Assembly (NCBI GenBank): GCA_038251425.1
Contig: JBBSBI010000004.1
Coordinates: 21,281-85,280, forward strand
From: JBBRRP01 sp038251425
Lineage (GTDB): Bacteria > Myxococcota_A > Polyangia > Polyangiales > Polyangiaceae
Direction of reading: 5' to 3'
DNA: 64,000 nucleotides
Part shown: piece by piece, positions 8,143 to 17,349 of the stretch
Layout: each line of letters opens with the position of its first letter
How positions within the stretch are numbered: position 1 is the stretch's first letter
The notes under the pieces: generated by a model
Databases searched by the model: none
Seen by the model: the letters and a program-made list of their open reading frames with translations, nothing else
What the model was told of the DNA's origin: nothing
Translations under genes and position numbers: made by a program

Positions 8143-8852
8143 ATACGCCGCCTGAAGTTTCGATTGTGATCCCGATCTTCAACGAGGAGGGTCTGCTGCA
8201 CTCCTCCGTGGTGGACCTGCACGATCGTTTGCTTGCTTTCAACTTTGAGTATGAGCTGCTTCTGATGGAGAATGGCTCAACGGACAACACCGTCCAAGTC
8301 GCTCGCGAATTGTGCCAAAAATTCCCAGAAGTTCGGCTCATTCAGAGCCCCAGCGCCAACTACGGACACGCACTCCGGACGGGAATTCTAGAAGCGCGGG
8401 GACGCTACGTGATCTGTGATGAGATCGATCTCTGCGACACTGACTTCTATCGCGAGGCCATCGATATCTTGCGACGACAAGCCGCCGTGCTCGTGATCGG
8501 CTCAAAGCTGATCGGCGGGGCTCGCGACGCACGGCCATTCTTTCGACATGCCACAAGCCAGGTCTACACCGCGCTGCTAAGAATCCTGTTCGACTTTCGC
8601 GGCACTGACACTCACGGGTTAAAAGCATTCCAGCGCGAGGAACTCTTAAGTGTGGTGCAGGCCTGCGTCGTCGACCAAGACGTCTTCGCCAGTGAGCTCG
8701 TGCTCCGAACCTACCGGGCAGGCCTCACTGTGCGTGAGATCCCGGTGCAGATCGCTGAAAAACGCCCCCCATCGATCAACCTGACGCGCCGAATCCCCGC
8801 TGTGCTGAAGAATTTGGCCAAGCTCACCTGGGCTATCCGAGTGAAGGGTTGA
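8139..8852 (+). CDS. Glycosyltransferase family 2, dolichyl-phosphate-mannose-synthase-like
   Basis: A 237-residue soluble GT-A enzyme. VSIVIPIFNEEGLL (about 7-20) is the GT2 start, ELLLMENGSTDNTVQVA binds the nucleotide, SANYGHALRTGI is the conserved loop, and RYVICDEIDLCD holds the acidic metal-binding residues (DEID in place of DADL). The fold and size match DPM1-type transferases that charge a polyprenyl phosphate carrier; no membrane helix is seen. I take ATG 8139 as start since it overlaps the preceding TGA; GTG 8130 is also open. With the flavoprotein upstream it forms a two-gene glycan module attached to polA. Confidence 0.85.
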   Translation: MNTPPEVSIVIPIFNEEGLLHSSVVDLHDRLLAFNFEYELLLMENGSTDNTVQVARELCQKFPEVRLIQSPSANYGHALRTGILEARGRYVICDEIDLCDTDFYREAIDILRRQAAVLVIGSKLIGGARDARPFFRHATSQVYTALLRILFDFRGTDTHGLKAFQREELLSVVQACVVDQDVFASELVLRTYRAGLTVREIPVQIAEKRPPSINLTRRIPAVLKNLAKLTWAIRVKG

Positions 8853-8856
8853 GCGA

Positions 8857-11463
8857 ATGGCGGAAGGTTCGAACCGAGCTGCTTCTCGCGCTGATTTGCC
8901 CATCGATCAGGTGTTGGGCGAACTCGTGGGTTTGCTGAAACAACAGAAGACGTTGGTGTTGGAAGCCCCCCCCGGCGCCGGGAAAACGACACGGGCGCCG
9001 CTCGCTTTGCTCGAGGTGGTCCCACCCGGGAGCGAGATCCTGGTCGGCGAACCGCGACGTGTCGCTGCGAGGTTAGCGGCGGAACGCGTAGCGGCGGAGC
9101 TCGGTGAACGACCCGGGCAAACGGTGGGTTACAGCGTGCGCTTCGAGGAGGCGCGCAGCGCGGCAACTCGCGTGAGGTACGTGACGTATGGCCTGTTGCT
9201 CCGCGAGCTCCTGCGTGAAGGCGCGCTCGGTAATGTGGGTGCGGTAGTTCTCGATGAATTTCATGAGCGCAGCCTGGCGAGTGATGTCTGCCTGGCCCGC
9301 CTCGTAGCGCTGCAAAGGAGCACCCGCCCGGACCTCCGGCTCCTCGTGATGAGCGCAACTCTCGAAGGCGAACGCCTAGCCAGCGAGCTCGGCAACTGTG
9401 CACGGATCCGCAGCGAGGGCCGCACGTTCCCGCTCACCGTGGAACATCTGGACAAGCCCGACGAACGTCCGCTTGATAAGCAAGTTGCGAGCGCCGTTCG
9501 CCAATCGCTCGCGCGAGAAGCCACGGGGGATATCCTGGTGTTTCTGCCTGGCGCGCGCGAGATCCGTTTCGCCAGTGTGGCGCTTGAAGCGCTCGCACGC
9601 GAAGCAGGGGCCGCGGTATTTCCGCTGCATGGCGATCTCCCCCTCAAGGACCAAGTGAACGTCCTCGGTCCTAGCTCACGCCGTAAGATCGTGCTGGCGA
9701 CCAACATTGCAGAAGCTTCGGTGACGGTCCCCGGGGTGACCACCGTCATCGATTCCGGTCTCGTACGCCAAGCTGAACACGCTCCGCATACTGGAGTTTC
9801 GCAGCTCAAATTGGTCAAAGCGAGCCAAGCTTCAGCCATTCAACGCGCTGGCCGTGCAGGCCGTACGCGGCCGGGACACGTGCTGCGCCTTTACACGCGC
9901 GTTGATTTCGAAACGCGCCCAGAGCAGCAGATCCCAGAGATCCGGCGCTCCGATCTCTCGGAGATGTGGTTGCTCCTGAAATCCATGGGTATCCAGGAGC
10001 CCGAGAAGCTGGTCTGGCTCGATGCCCCGGAGCCAAAAGCTGTGGTGGCGGCGCACCAGCTGTTGCGTAGCCTGGGTGCATTGAATGAAGAGGGAGCCAT
10101 CAGCGATGTAGGACGAAAGCTGCTAGCTTTCCCAGTGCATCCACGCCTGGGCAGAGTGATCTTGGAGGGTCAAGCGCGTGGCGTGGCCGAGCAAGCCTGC
10201 CTACTAGCCGCTCTACTCACGGAACGCGACGTACGCCTTGAGGCGCGGGGCGCGCGAACCGGCGGACCTGCACCGAGCGCTCACCTGGAGCCGGGGCCCT
10301 CGGATGCGTTAGAGCTCTTTGAGCGCTTTGAATTAGCGCGCCAAGCTAACTTTGAAGCCTCCGAGCTGCGTTATTTGGAGCTCGATCCCGGCGCGATTCG
10401 CACGGTTTCTTTGCTGGAAAAGCAGCTAGTGCGCGCCCTCCCCCGAGCACTCTCGGAACGTGCTTATCCCAGCCCGCCAGAGCTTGATAGCCTGTTGCGC
10501 CGCTGTTTGTTGAGTGGTTTTTCTGATCGCGTTGCACGTCGCCGTGCTCCGGGCTCCCGCGAACTCATCCTGTGCAACGGGCAAACCGCAACCCAGAGCG
10601 AAAACAGCGTCGTGACAGTAGAGCCTTTGCTGTTGGCTTTGGATGTCGAGGAACGGCGCGAAGCCCAACGTGGACCGCAAATCCAAGTTCGGCTTGCGAG
10701 TGCCATCGATCCCGATTGGTTGCTAACGGACTATTACGCGAATTTGGAGTTCGCGGATGCCATCGTGTTCGATGAGGAACGCGGTCGCGTTGAAGCCGTT
10801 AGCAAAATCAATTATGGCTCCGTGGTTCTTGAGGAAGTTCGTTCGCCTGCCACACCGAATGAGGCTTCCGCAGAAGTTCTGTTTCGGTACGCCAGCAAAC
10901 GTGGAGCGCTCACCACGAAAGTGCGGGAGGCCACCGCAGTTCTCGCCGGTCGCCTGGAGGTCGTCACGCGTTTTTCCGGCGCTGCGCCGACCGACGCGAC
11001 TCTCGATTGGCCCACGCGCGTGCTGAAGAATGCCTGTAGCCTCACCACGCGCCTCGCAGAGCTGGAAAAGCTTGATTTTGCCGAACTTGCGCTCACTTTT
11101 CTCACCCCCACCGAGCGCGAGGCACTTGAACGCCTCACTCCTGAACGGCTGCACCTCGGCCCAGGCCGTAGCCTGAACGTTCACTACGAAGCTGGGCTTG
11201 CGCCGTGGGTAGAGGCGCGACTCCAGGATTTTTTTGGGATGACACAGGGGCCGAGTGTTGGTGCCGGACGCGTGCCCGTGACTCTTCATTTGCTCGCGCC
11301 CAATCAACGGCCCGTTCAAGTGACCACAGATCTCGCTGGATTCTGGGAACGCCATTATCCCGCCATCCGGAGAGAACTCATGCGCCGCTACCCGAGGCAC
11401 TCCTGGCCTGAAGACGGCGCAACAGCGACACCCCCGCCACCGCGCAACACGGGTCGGAGGTAA
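8857..11463 (+). CDS. hrpB: ATP-dependent RNA helicase HrpB (DEAH family)
   Basis: An 868-residue DEAH/RHA helicase. Motif I is APPGAGKTTRAPL (about 37-49), motif II is DEFHER, motif III MSATLEG, motif V ATNIAEASVTVPGVTTVIDSG shortened here to its core, and motif VI QRAGRAGRTRPG. A helicase-associated winged helix and a long HrpB-type C-terminal region follow; the ending (HYPAIRRELMRRYPRHSWPE) is the HrpB signature. Length agrees with the family (about 820-850). HrpB's cellular role is poorly defined in most bacteria. It starts 4 bases after the GT2 stop, so it may be read from the polA transcript. Confidence 0.93.
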   Translation: MAEGSNRAASRADLPIDQVLGELVGLLKQQKTLVLEAPPGAGKTTRAPLALLEVVPPGSEILVGEPRRVAARLAAERVAAELGERPGQTVGYSVRFEEARSAATRVRYVTYGLLLRELLREGALGNVGAVVLDEFHERSLASDVCLARLVALQRSTRPDLRLLVMSATLEGERLASELGNCARIRSEGRTFPLTVEHLDKPDERPLDKQVASAVRQSLAREATGDILVFLPGAREIRFASVALEALAREAGAAVFPLHGDLPLKDQVNVLGPSSRRKIVLATNIAEASVTVPGVTTVIDSGLVRQAEHAPHTGVSQLKLVKASQASAIQRAGRAGRTRPGHVLRLYTRVDFETRPEQQIPEIRRSDLSEMWLLLKSMGIQEPEKLVWLDAPEPKAVVAAHQLLRSLGALNEEGAISDVGRKLLAFPVHPRLGRVILEGQARGVAEQACLLAALLTERDVRLEARGARTGGPAPSAHLEPGPSDALELFERFELARQANFEASELRYLELDPGAIRTVSLLEKQLVRALPRALSERAYPSPPELDSLLRRCLLSGFSDRVARRRAPGSRELILCNGQTATQSENSVVTVEPLLLALDVEERREAQRGPQIQVRLASAIDPDWLLTDYYANLEFADAIVFDEERGRVEAVSKINYGSVVLEEVRSPATPNEASAEVLFRYASKRGALTTKVREATAVLAGRLEVVTRFSGAAPTDATLDWPTRVLKNACSLTTRLAELEKLDFAELALTFLTPTEREALERLTPERLHLGPGRSLNVHYEAGLAPWVEARLQDFFGMTQGPSVGAGRVPVTLHLLAPNQRPVQVTTDLAGFWERHYPAIRRELMRRYPRHSWPEDGATATPPPPRNTGRR

Positions 11464-11743
11464 GAGCCTTCAAAGCAACAGGCTCTCAGGGAGAACGTGC
11501 GCTTCTTTGCGTTTCACGTCGCGAAGTCTGGGCCGCAAGGGCCGACAACTGCAAGTGCACCCACCGCCGAGTATCGCCCCAAGCTCGGGAAGCGTGGGTT
11601 TTGTATCCGAACCGAACGGCCCAGTACCGCCCCGGTCAACGCGCCTTCACCATTTCGGAGCACAAGACAGCGCACGATGGCGAGGACAACACTCAACTCA
11701 CGCCGTGGACTCGCCTTCATCATTTCGAAACTGACAGCAGAGT
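11464..11743. other. Intergenic region between convergent hrpB and mutS
   Basis: About 280 bases with no supported gene. It opens with a small stem, AGAGCC pairing with GGCTCT, right after the hrpB stop but with no T-run, so it is a weak terminator candidate. Two imperfect direct copies of CGCCTTCAYCATTTCGRA lie at about 11642-11659 and 11712-11729. Nothing else is recognised. Confidence 0.4.
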
Positions 11744-14332
11744 TTAAATCTTTTGTTTCAAGCGCGCCAAGAGCTGCAAGGCATCAAGCGGAGTCATATT
11801 CTCAATATTCACAGCGCGGAGTGTTTCGATGGCATCCGCGTGTTGACGTGAGACGTGCGCTGAATCAAAGAGACCAAGCTGCGTGCGCGCCTCTTTCGAC
11901 GCAGGGCGTTGCTTGGCTCCACCCCGCCCATCTTCGAAAGAGGCCAAGAGCGCGCGTGCCCGTGCGAGCACCGATTCGGGAAGCCCGGCTAACTTGGCAA
12001 CGGCGATGCCATAGCTGCGGCTGGCAGCACCTGCGACTACGCGGTGTAGGAACACAATGTCTTCACCTTCTTCGCGAGCACTCACGCTGAAGTTGGCCAT
12101 GTGGCGGGAGTCATTCGCGAGGCTCGTGAGCTCATGATAATGCGTCGCAAACAGCGCTCGGCATTGCACGGCTTCATCCAGGTATTCGGCAACCGCCCAG
12201 GCAATCGCCAGCCCATCAAAGGTACTCGTGCCGCGGCCAATCTCATCCAAAATCACCAACGAGCGACGTGACGCGCGCCGCAGAATTTCTGCGGTTTCGG
12301 TCATTTCTACCATGAACGTGCTCTGACCTTGCGCCACGTTATCGCTGGCACCCACACGCGAAAGCACGCGATCAATCAGGCCGATCCGAGCGAAACGCGC
12401 CGGCACGAAGCTGCCCATCTGCGCCAGAATCACGGTCAACGCCAACTGTCGCAAGAAGGTGCTCTTGCCCGCCATGTTGGGACCCGTGATGAGCCAGAAG
12501 CGTTGCGCCTCAAGATTGAGCTCCACGTCGTTCGGGACAAACCGCCCTGCGGCCGCCAAACGCTCGACCACCGGATGGCGGCCATCGCGAAGCTCGATCA
12601 CATCCGAGGCCTCCACCACCGGCCGACAATAATCGTAACGATGCGCGACCTCAGCCAAAGCCGCCGCTACATCCCAACGAGCCACTAAGCTGGCTAGCTG
12701 GTAGAGGCGTGCCCCCGAAGCAGCTGTTTCCGACACCAATACTGCGAAGAGTTCGAGCTCACGTTCGCGGTGTTGATCTTCGGCTGTCGTAATTCGGTGA
12801 GCGAGCTCGTCCAGCTCATCCGTCGTGAAGCGTTCCCCGCCGCTCACCGTTTGCTTGCGGCGCCAGGCCTTCGGAGCTTTCGCAGTGTGGCTGCGACTCA
12901 CCTCGATATACCAGCCAAATACGCGAGTAAATCGCACTTTTAAGGTGCCGATATCCGTCTCTTGGCGCAAGCGCGCTTCAAGCTCCAGCATGAGCTCGGC
13001 GCCGGTCTTACGCAACGTTGCAAACTCATCCAACTGAGCGTCATAGCCCGCCTGAAATACGCTACCCTCCTTAGGCTGTGCCGGCGGCCGCTCAACGAGA
13101 GCGCGACTGAGCAGCTCCGCAAGCTCAGCCACTGTATCGATCGAGTCTGACACATGCAGGCTCTCTCTTGCTACGAGGTCCCGCGTCTCAGAAAGCAGCT
13201 GGCTGGCTCGTTCGGCCGCGAGTAGACCATCGCGCATTTTCCCGAGGTCGCGAGGATTCACCTCGCCGAGCGCCGCGCGTACGCTCAAACGTTCAAAATC
13301 GGCCACCTCACTCAAGCAAGCGCGCAGTTCTGCACGGAGCACAGCGTTCTGCACAAAAAACTCGACAGCATCGAGCCGCCGGCGGATCCGTTTCAGCTCA
13401 ACGAGCGGTGCCAAGATCTGTCTTCGCAACAACCGCGCACCGAGCGGCGTTACGGTCTCGTCGATGACGTGAAGTAACGTAGCTTCATCGTTTCCGGAGA
13501 GTGAGCGCGTGAGCTCTAGGTGCGCTTGGGTTCGACCGTCCAGGTGCAGACACTGACTCGGATCCCAATGCACCAAGCGCCGCACCGGGAGTTCGCTGCG
13601 ACCGGGATGACACTCCTTCACGTACCGAAGGGCACGCGCAGCCGCGGTGCACGCGCACTCCTTGAGCGCCTGCGCATCCAGCGCCCAATCACCCAACCAA
13701 CCAGCCGACGCAGACACTTCTAAAGGTTCATCCAGCCGAACCACCCCAACTGCAAGTGAAGCGCGAACGCTCTCAGCGAACTCCCCAACCAGCTCGGATT
13801 CACCGCCCAAGAGCAGCTCCTCGGGCTGTGCGTGCGCAATTTCCGCGAGGAGCACGGATAGATCCAAAAGCTCAGTCGCGCGCATTTCACCCGTCGAAAG
13901 ATCGAGCAGCGCGAAACCAATACCGCTTCGCGTTGCCTCCACGCTGCAGAGCCAATTGTTGCAATTGGGACGCAGGTGCTCCTCAGCCGTCACCGTACCC
14001 GGCGTGAGCACACGCACGACCTGCCGTGGAACGATCCCCTTCACAGTGGAGGGATCTGCCATTTGTTCGCAGATGGCGACCTTCTGGCCCTTGGCTAAGA
14101 GCCGAGAAAGATAGTTATGCGCCGCGTGATACGGAACTCCCGCCATCGGGATTTCGTCGGGCTTTCCTTTGTTGCGGCTGGTCAGCGTCAGGTCAAGCAA
14201 GCGTGCGCCCAACACGGCATCGTCACCGAACATTTCATAGAAATCACCTAAGCGAAAGAAAATCAGCGCATCCGGATAGGCGCGCTTGGCCTCCGCATGC
14301 TGCTGCATCACCGGTGTGTTCGGCCCTGCCAC
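11744..14332 (-). CDS. mutS: DNA mismatch repair protein MutS
   Basis: An 862-residue MutS, the protein that finds base mismatches and recruits MutL. The mismatch wedge motif FYEMFGDDA is present near residue 31, followed by the connector, lever/clamp and ATPase domains. The ATPase shows Walker A TGPNMAGKSTFLRQ, Walker B LVILDEIGRGTSTFDGLAIA and ATHYHELTSL. The C-terminal dimer region (TPLDALQLLARLKQKI) ends in the normal place. Length is typical of MutS1. No mutL is near. It is convergent with hrpB, and the propeller lipoprotein gene upstream ends about 50 bases away on the same strand. Confidence 0.97.
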   Translation of the reverse strand: MAGPNTPVMQQHAEAKRAYPDALIFFRLGDFYEMFGDDAVLGARLLDLTLTSRNKGKPDEIPMAGVPYHAAHNYLSRLLAKGQKVAICEQMADPSTVKGIVPRQVVRVLTPGTVTAEEHLRPNCNNWLCSVEATRSGIGFALLDLSTGEMRATELLDLSVLLAEIAHAQPEELLLGGESELVGEFAESVRASLAVGVVRLDEPLEVSASAGWLGDWALDAQALKECACTAAARALRYVKECHPGRSELPVRRLVHWDPSQCLHLDGRTQAHLELTRSLSGNDEATLLHVIDETVTPLGARLLRRQILAPLVELKRIRRRLDAVEFFVQNAVLRAELRACLSEVADFERLSVRAALGEVNPRDLGKMRDGLLAAERASQLLSETRDLVARESLHVSDSIDTVAELAELLSRALVERPPAQPKEGSVFQAGYDAQLDEFATLRKTGAELMLELEARLRQETDIGTLKVRFTRVFGWYIEVSRSHTAKAPKAWRRKQTVSGGERFTTDELDELAHRITTAEDQHRERELELFAVLVSETAASGARLYQLASLVARWDVAAALAEVAHRYDYCRPVVEASDVIELRDGRHPVVERLAAAGRFVPNDVELNLEAQRFWLITGPNMAGKSTFLRQLALTVILAQMGSFVPARFARIGLIDRVLSRVGASDNVAQGQSTFMVEMTETAEILRRASRRSLVILDEIGRGTSTFDGLAIAWAVAEYLDEAVQCRALFATHYHELTSLANDSRHMANFSVSAREEGEDIVFLHRVVAGAASRSYGIAVAKLAGLPESVLARARALLASFEDGRGGAKQRPASKEARTQLGLFDSAHVSRQHADAIETLRAVNIENMTPLDALQLLARLKQKI

Positions 14333-14382
14333 TCCCCTTGCCTAACAAGAACACCGGCAGAAAGGTAGTGAGAACAAGCGGC

Positions 14383-17349
14383 TCAATAGTAAGAGACGGA
14401 ACCACGCTGCGGCGTCACCAGGTCGATCAGTGAAAGCCCGAGAGTGCTGCCATCCACGATTCCGAGTTCGCCAAGGCCTGGAATGTGCTCAAGCGCCACA
14501 GGCAAGACACGGCCCGAGCTGGCTTCAAGTCCGCCAAAACTTAGGAACATCGGTGAGAAACCACCGATCGTGCGCCACGTGAACAGCATGTCACGCTCAC
14601 TTGGGCTGCTGCCTCGATACACAGCGAAGCGGGCGGTCAGGCCATTGAACACGCACGGACTCTCCGCAGGAAGGGGGCCACCTATGACGCTTAAGGCGCT
14701 GACGGGGCCAACGGGATTGACGCACACCTCGCCCGGAGTGGCACTGGTCCCGAACGGTAAGACCTCAAATGCGCGGCCTTCGAAGAAAGCTTTGCCAGGA
14801 TCGCTGCTCAGCACACATTCAAATCTGCCATCTTGGCTTTGCTTCCCCACAACGCGGTGACGAAAGCCTCCGCTAGACCCTTGCATCACCCACTGTTTAC
14901 CGCCGCGCACGACATAGGAGACAGGCCCCGGGAAGCAGCAGGCTGCCTGGGAATTTACTAACGCCACCTCGCCCTGTCGGGGTGCCACCAAGAGCTCTCC
15001 TTCGTGAGCTTCTTCAATTCGGAAGTCACGACTGACTTCCAAAATTTGACTGTCAGGTGCACCAAAGAAATCGCGACAAGTCGCGTAACTACAGGAGTTG
15101 GCTTGTGCTGATTGCCAATAGGGATCCTGGGCGTTGGGCACGTCGGACACGAGCTGCACGTAGTCGGCATACTCAGTCGCGAAACTTGTGAGCGCCTGTC
15201 CGACGAGCGCAAATTTCTCGGCTCCGAGGACCTGCATCAACGCTTCGCTCTGCACGCCTTGCGCGCAAAACAGCCCATTTTCGTCCTTGAGCACCGTTAG
15301 AGCCCCCGCATTAGGCTTCAGAACACCCGTCGAGCTCACTCCGCCCACGGCTCCCTCAAAGGTCAACGCTACATTTTCTGCGTAGGGAAACGCACGCGGT
15401 TGATTGAGCGGCAGGGTGATGGAGCTGCGTTCAGCCGCGCCTGGATCCCGTTCGAGCAGGTTGGGTGTGCTTGGGTCGGTGCTGTAAAGCGTGGTGTTGA
15501 CGAAAACTTGCGCACACGTATCACCGGTGCACGGCGCGGACCCCAAACCTGGATAGTCGACGGGCAAGAGCTTCGGATGAGTTTTGCCAGAGTCCGTCAG
15601 GTTAGTCGACAGTCGAACGCCAAACCGGGTCAACGTTGGAAACTGCGTGAGCGCCGGAGCTCGCACCCCGAAGTCTGTCCGATTGACCATAGTTTGGGCT
15701 GAGCGAACTCGATGTGGCTCCACCACGTGACAGCTGACCTCGTTCGTGACGGTGAACGCACCGGCAGGCGTGCGGTCGTTGCTGAGGAAGGGGGGCAGAT
15801 CGGCAGCATCACTTTTGCAGCCCCGGAAGTTTTCGATCGAAGATTTCTGGGTCGCCCCAGGGCGGCGGCAGTCGGCGTCCGCGTCGTCCACGTCTAACAC
15901 CGCGACCTGGCCGCTGGCCAGCAAAACGAAGCCAAAAGTGCCCCTCAACGGCGTCGGGCCTGCACCCGACCTGAGGTCCGAACTGGGCCGGTATTTCACC
16001 TCTGGCAAGTCGGTGTTGGTGACCGCTGGATCCGGATTGCAGCGCGTGCCAACGACGCCAATCCCCGTGGGGCCGGTGGTCGGAACATCGTGATTCGCAA
16101 AGACAACATCCGCAGCTGGCGCCGTGAAGCTAATGCGATCGGCATCCTCAAGCGGCATGCGCGCCGACCCAGGACGCACCAGCGGTGTTTGCTGGTTGGA
16201 CTGCGCTCCAACGTCGAAAATCATGACGCTCGCGGCGGGCTCATCGCCATCGTCAATTGCATACAGGAAACGTTCAAGATTCGCGGTCAGCGGGCTAACA
16301 GCTACTTTGGTGGTGGTGACCACGCGCTTCGGGTGCCGAAGCGAGGTCGGCAGAAGCGGCGCCTGCTCGATCGGCAGGCAGGGGTCGGTCACATCAAGGC
16401 GATGGATCACTGGAGCACCGCTATCCGAGATGTAAAGCGTGCTATCTGCCAGCGCCACATCGGAGGGGCGAGACACAAACCCCGTACCTGACAAGTCGTA
16501 GTGCCGCGCACTCGCTGTGCCAGGAACGGACGACAAATCGAGAGGCAATGGCTGCTCTATCCCGTCCGTCGGGCGCTCCGAACGGAGTGGCAGCCAAGCT
16601 TCAATCTCGCAAGGAGCGAAAGAGCCAGAATTTCTGTCCACAATGGCTTGTGCGTCGAGCACTGCCACGGCTCCCTGATCCGGCAACAGCACCAGTAGCT
16701 TGCGACGACCGGCAAACGGAACACTCGAACGGGTGAGATCGGCTGAGCAGGCCGCGCGTGAAGCGACTGCTGGCGGTCCAACCTCGGCTTCGGCGCTGAG
16801 GCAACTCCTACGAACACTGCCGTCTGGGCGGGCAGGGTCCGTGAGCAAGAGGAGCTTCTTTGGGGCCGAAGGGAGTGCGCAGGCAGGGAGCTCCGAGATG
16901 TCCGAGGACTTTTCGATACACGAGGTGGGCAGAGCAAAGATCCCCTCACGGCCGGGCTCGGCGACGGCGACGAAGCTGGCCTGACCGTCCGGAGTCGAGA
17001 CGATATCCGTGGGGCGAGCGCCGACGGCTAAAAACGAAAACCCAGGCACCGATGGGTTGACGTCAACGACGCCACCCCGAGTAACATCAATCACAGCAAC
17101 TTCGCCGGTGAGCGTCTGCGTTACTAATCCCAAGATCCGATTCTGGAGCGAAAATGGGCTCGTGCGATCGGGGCATTCCCGCATGTCTTTGCCGACACCA
17201 CCAGGCCCAACGCAAACGAAAGAAACCGCTCCCGCAGCTTGGAGTGAGCGTAGGGGAACTTCGCTTGAATTGTTCGTGCAACCTGACAACCAACACAGGC
17301 CGAGTGCGGCAACGAGCCTTCTACCAAAGATGCGAATAGAGGATTTCAT
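14383..17349 (-). CDS. Large outer-surface lipoprotein, propeller-like, function unknown
   Basis: A 988-residue lipoprotein of unknown function. The signal ends in WLSGC (Cys24). The start of the mature protein has features of a YVTN/SMP-30-like beta-propeller: GEVAVIDVTRGGVVDVNP, then RPTDIVSTPDGQASFVAVAE, a what-is-displayed, where-in-the-loop pattern repeated at ADSTLYISDSGAPVIHRLDV and LASGQVAVLDVDDADADC. Many Cys (for example VVEPHRV region and ACCFPG) suggest disulfides outside the cytoplasm. The start overlaps the stop of the upstream lipoprotein gene by ATGA, so the two are coupled and may form a surface complex. Proteins of this kind are common in Myxococcota, but I know of no assigned role. 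Confidence 0.7.
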   Translation of the reverse strand: MKSSIRIFGRRLVAALGLCWLSGCTNNSSEVPLRSLQAAGAVSFVCVGPGGVGKDMRECPDRTSPFSLQNRILGLVTQTLTGEVAVIDVTRGGVVDVNPSVPGFSFLAVGARPTDIVSTPDGQASFVAVAEPGREGIFALPTSCIEKSSDISELPACALPSAPKKLLLLTDPARPDGSVRRSCLSAEAEVGPPAVASRAACSADLTRSSVPFAGRRKLLVLLPDQGAVAVLDAQAIVDRNSGSFAPCEIEAWLPLRSERPTDGIEQPLPLDLSSVPGTASARHYDLSGTGFVSRPSDVALADSTLYISDSGAPVIHRLDVTDPCLPIEQAPLLPTSLRHPKRVVTTTKVAVSPLTANLERFLYAIDDGDEPAASVMIFDVGAQSNQQTPLVRPGSARMPLEDADRISFTAPAADVVFANHDVPTTGPTGIGVVGTRCNPDPAVTNTDLPEVKYRPSSDLRSGAGPTPLRGTFGFVLLASGQVAVLDVDDADADCRRPGATQKSSIENFRGCKSDAADLPPFLSNDRTPAGAFTVTNEVSCHVVEPHRVRSAQTMVNRTDFGVRAPALTQFPTLTRFGVRLSTNLTDSGKTHPKLLPVDYPGLGSAPCTGDTCAQVFVNTTLYSTDPSTPNLLERDPGAAERSSITLPLNQPRAFPYAENVALTFEGAVGGVSSTGVLKPNAGALTVLKDENGLFCAQGVQSEALMQVLGAEKFALVGQALTSFATEYADYVQLVSDVPNAQDPYWQSAQANSCSYATCRDFFGAPDSQILEVSRDFRIEEAHEGELLVAPRQGEVALVNSQAACCFPGPVSYVVRGGKQWVMQGSSGGFRHRVVGKQSQDGRFECVLSSDPGKAFFEGRAFEVLPFGTSATPGEVCVNPVGPVSALSVIGGPLPAESPCVFNGLTARFAVYRGSSPSERDMLFTWRTIGGFSPMFLSFGGLEASSGRVLPVALEHIPGLGELGIVDGSTLGLSLIDLVTPQRGSVSYY

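Noticed and set aside
11497..12090. Open plus-strand frame of 197 codons overlapping mutS
   Set aside because: Runs antisense to the 3' end of mutS, has no family signature and begins in the intergenic region; the composition is that of a shadow frame.
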